Part shown: positions 61,869 through 64,000 of the stretch, piece by piece
How positions within the stretch are numbered: position 1 is the stretch's first letter
Layout of the letters: every line of letters begins with the position of its first letter
From: Brevinematales bacterium
GTDB lineage: Bacteria; Spirochaetota; Brevinematia; Brevinematales; GWF1-51-8
DNA: 64,000 bases
Reading direction: 5' to 3'
Assembly (NCBI GenBank): GCA_020059465.1
Contig: JAGVBZ010000025.1
Coordinates: 128,913 to 192,912 of the forward strand
Notes under the pieces: model-generated
Database searches by the model: none
Seen by the model: the letters and a program-made list of their open reading frames with translations, nothing else
What the model was told of the DNA's origin: nothing
Translations under genes and position numbers: made by a program

Positions 61869-61897
61869 TTGATACCGTCAGCTTTTTGCGTTATGAT
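61869..61897 (+). promoter_or_regulatory. Sigma-70-type promoter for the CsgG-like gene
   Basis: TTGATA (61869-61874), 17-base spacer, TATGAT (61892-61897). Confidence 0.72.
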
Positions 61898-61922
61898 ATA
61901 GTATAAAAAATCGGAGGATTTG

Positions 61923-63101
61923 ATGAAACGTATTTTATTCGCGGTTATATTGACCGCCGCGATCGCAGGAATTTCGTTCGGAAAGGACGTAGTTTCGGTT
62001 CTCTACTTTGACAACACCACTGGAAATAAAAGTTTCGAATGGCTCCGCAAAGCTATCGCGGATATGCTGATCACCGATATTTCCGAATCATCGGAAATCG
62101 AGGTGGTCGAACGCGAGAATATGCAGAAGATAATCGAGGAACAGAAACTTTCCCTCGCGGGACTGGTCGACGAGGATCAGGCGATTAAGATCGGGCAAAT
62201 GCTGAACGCGAAAAAAATGATATACGGCGCGTTTATCATCAGCGGGAACAATGTGCGTATCGACGGTAAAATCACTGATACCGAGACCGGAAAAATCCTC
62301 GCGACTTTCTCCTCGTCGGGGATAGTGAAAAATATCCTGGGCCTCCAGAACGAACTTGCCGGTAAGGCTCTTACCGCGATGGGAATAAAGAAACCTCCGG
62401 TACTATCTATTCCCCAGGCATACGCGTTCGAAGCGGTAAAGACCTATTATGAGGGACTCGACCTGCTCGACAAGGGTATCGCGGACGAGGCGCTCAAAAA
62501 ATTTCAGGAGGCCAGCAAATACGATCCTTCATACCTGAAACCGTACGCCGGTATCGAGGAATCATATAAGTTTCTCAAGGACTTTAAGATGATGCGCTAT
62601 CAGAAAGAGATCAACGATCTTTACTATAAGATTCACCAGATGGAAGTGCGCCTGAACGATTCCAAGTGGATGACGTTCGGCGATCTCGTGATGAATTCGG
62701 ATTATATGCAGCTCAGTAAAAAGGACTCCGATGCGGCGTTCAAGAAGTATTATGCTTATTACCAGGGCGACACTCCCGCACAGCTCACATGGAATCTCCA
62801 AAACGCGGTGATGGAACTCGGCGGGTTGTATGAAGAATACTTCGGGGATACCAATAAGGAAGCCGCGCTGTATCAGGAAGTCATCAATATCTCGGACAAG
62901 TCCGCCCCGAAATTTAAAAAAGATAAATTTCTGCCGGAAATCCTGTACCAGAAACTACTCGCCCTCACTTATCTAAAAAGATGGGCCGAGGTGAAGACTC
63001 TCTGCGAAGACCTGATGGTGAATTTCTCGGATTACCGCATGATGTGGGCGGTGGAAAGTATGTACGAAAGAGCGCTGGAAGCCCTCAAGAAGAAAAAATA
63101 A
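61923..63101 (+). CDS. Exported CsgG/FlgO-like and helical-repeat protein
   Basis: 392 residues from the ATG at 61923 (GGAGG five bases before). Signal peptide (ILFAVILTAAIAGISFG). Residues about 22-150 carry the CsgG-like pattern VVSVLYFDNTTGNKSFEWLRKAIADMLITDISESSEIEVVERENMQKIIEEQKLSLAGL and AKKMIYGAFIISGNNVRIDGKITDTETG. The rest is helical, TPR-like (YYEGLDLLDKGIADEALKKFQEASKYDPSYLKPYAGIEESY). Probably a periplasmic or envelope protein; CsgG homologues form outer-membrane pores, but the lipobox is absent here. Confidence 0.75.
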   Translation: MKRILFAVILTAAIAGISFGKDVVSVLYFDNTTGNKSFEWLRKAIADMLITDISESSEIEVVERENMQKIIEEQKLSLAGLVDEDQAIKIGQMLNAKKMIYGAFIISGNNVRIDGKITDTETGKILATFSSSGIVKNILGLQNELAGKALTAMGIKKPPVLSIPQAYAFEAVKTYYEGLDLLDKGIADEALKKFQEASKYDPSYLKPYAGIEESYKFLKDFKMMRYQKEINDLYYKIHQMEVRLNDSKWMTFGDLVMNSDYMQLSKKDSDAAFKKYYAYYQGDTPAQLTWNLQNAVMELGGLYEEYFGDTNKEAALYQEVINISDKSAPKFKKDKFLPEILYQKLLALTYLKRWAEVKTLCEDLMVNFSDYRMMWAVESMYERALEALKKKK

Positions 63102-63117
63102 ACTGGATATGCGGATT

Positions 63118-64000
63118 CTATAGAGGCTGATTGCGTTTATTCTGCAGCTCGCGATTTCGGCGGACCATCGCCATCTTCTCCTCGATTTTCCGGATATCGT
63201 GGCATACTATCTTTCCGTTCTTTACCCCGAATGTCGTCTTGTCCAATTCCATGATACTCCGCAGCGCGCTGAATCCGTTGGTGTTATTTTCAAGCCCTGT
63301 GAACTTGAGCATATCGTCGAACCCGACGTCGAACATGTACGGCCCGCCCCCGGCGATATTCACACGTCCCTTCATAATAAGGATATAGAACGCATCATAC
63401 AGTCGGGTTTCAGGGTCGGCGATCAGCATGTTTGTGATGTGGCGGTGGATAAACCAGATACGCTCCGAGAGTAAGGTGATAATTTTAGTGGCGATCTGAG
63501 GGTGGTTGGAGACGATGCTTACGAAGTTCTCGCGGCTGACAGCCATCAGCTTGACTTTTCCCGACGCTACAGCCGTCGCGTTCCGGGGTTTATTCTCAAG
63601 AATAGCCATCTCGCCGAAAATGTCTCCCGGTTTCAGGATATTCAGAAGCACTTCCTGTTTATTCTCGATCTTCGATATTTTTACTTCGCCTTCCTGAATG
63701 ATATACAGCATATTCCCAAGCTCATGTTCGAGAAATATTATCTGCGAATCTTCGTAATAATAAATATAATTATCTACCCGGCGCGGTTCAAGGTGCAGCT
63801 TATCCCGGTGATTGGTGATAATTTTGGACAGTTTCGACTTCGCGATGGGAATATAATTCCCCTCGGGATTATGCCTGATATACTGATAGAACGCATACGC
63901 CGCGTGATTGAATTGCATCTTCTTCGAAGCGTAATACTCGCCCAGATCGTACAGGTGTATCGGATTCTCGGCGGTATAGGATTTCAGGGAAAGTTCTGTC
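63118..64000 (-). CDS. Cyclic-nucleotide-binding (Crp-like) protein with TPR-like N-terminus (5' end cut by window edge)
   Basis: The frame is open to base 64000, beyond the ATG at 63918, and reads through ...YDLGEYYASKKMQFNHAAYAFYQYIRHNP, a TPR-like helical start, so the gene continues past the edge. At least 294 residues. The cNMP domain has ENKQEVLLNILKPGDIFGEMAILENKPRNATAVASG, the beta-roll with a phosphate-binding loop (GEMAIL, RNATA). A C-terminal helical part (VGFDDMLKFTGLENNTNGF, IRKIEEKMAMV) could be a helix-turn-helix-like region. Either regulator or signalling protein; ligand likely cAMP or cGMP. Confidence 0.8.
   Translation of the reverse strand, partial: TELSLKSYTAENPIHLYDLGEYYASKKMQFNHAAYAFYQYIRHNPEGNYIPIAKSKLSKIITNHRDKLHLEPRRVDNYIYYYEDSQIIFLEHELGNMLYIIQEGEVKISKIENKQEVLLNILKPGDIFGEMAILENKPRNATAVASGKVKLMAVSRENFVSIVSNHPQIATKIITLLSERIWFIHRHITNMLIADPETRLYDAFYILIMKGRVNIAGGGPYMFDVGFDDMLKFTGLENNTNGFSALRSIMELDKTTFGVKNGKIVCHDIRKIEEKMAMVRRNRELQNKRNQPL

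Noticed and set aside
1-64000. Search for tRNA and rRNA genes
   Set aside because: No cloverleaf-like T-loop pattern with matching arms or rRNA-like segment was found by reading.

Overview
The window looks like a chromosomal segment of a free-living, motile, anaerobic bacterium, most likely a spirochaete (Spirochaetota) or close relative. The main pointers are a roughly 900-residue GreA whose Gre domain sits behind a very long N-terminal region (a layout I know from Borrelia and Treponema), the flgN-flgK-flgL-fliW-csrA order, and a small TPR protein whose tail resembles that of spirochaete class III adenylate cyclases. Anaerobic metabolism is suggested by a HydG-type radical SAM enzyme, a four-subunit 2-oxoacid:ferredoxin oxidoreductase and acetate kinase. 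No tRNA, rRNA, CRISPR array, transposase or prophage gene was recognised.

Layout. 1-10.9 kb: surface polysaccharide locus (two GT1 and three or more GT2 glycosyltransferases, a Wzx-type flippase, two methyltransferases, an O-antigen polymerase/ligase-like protein); one GT2 gene carries a 9-bp poly-G tract. 11.1-14.7 kb: murE, a CMP-sugar synthetase, then rplU-prp-rpmA-dksA-like ended by a strong terminator. 15.1-29.5 kb, all on the minus strand: ackA, metG, a CBS protein, an FkbM methyltransferase coupled to an RDD-DUF2723 fusion, long greA, a PfkB kinase, a TPR-like protein and a lytic transglycosylase. 29.8-34.9 kb: envelope proteins including three lipoproteins, a flavodoxin and BatD. 35.1-42.6 kb: a Dpm1-like transferase, an exported propeller-like protein, hydG with a coupled small gene, and the VOR operon. 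42.7-44.8 kb: yggS-proC-yggT-yggU. 44.8-46.4 kb: direct repeats beside an AT-rich nucleotidyltransferase gene. 46.4-49.1 kb: ABC permease, acetyltransferase, dxr. 49.1-55.1 kb: regulatory and flagellar genes (STAS, bactofilin, TPR, csrA, fliW, flgL, flgK, flgN) read from a sigma-28-like promoter. 55.2-64 kb: membrane methyltransferase, acetyltransferase, acyl-CoA synthetase, an overlapping GT26-like/mtnA/GlgD-like operon, a repeat-rich gap, a CsgG-like exported protein and a cyclic-nucleotide-binding protein cut by the right edge.

Genes most likely to work together: the polysaccharide genes; FliW-CsrA as the flagellar post-transcriptional switch; the VOR subunits delivering reduced ferredoxin and acyl-CoA, with AckA for acetate and ATP; and possibly the Dpm1-like enzyme (35.1 kb) making polyprenyl-phosphate sugar for the DUF2723 transferase (20.1 kb). 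The most unusual points are a HydG homologue missing the middle cysteine of its auxiliary-cluster motif, a GT26-like protein lacking the usual catalytic Asp motif, the RDD-DUF2723 fusion, the poly-G tract, the repeat-flanked nucleotidyltransferase and a possible small RNA near 27.1 kb. All assignments come from reading the sequence; no database search was run.
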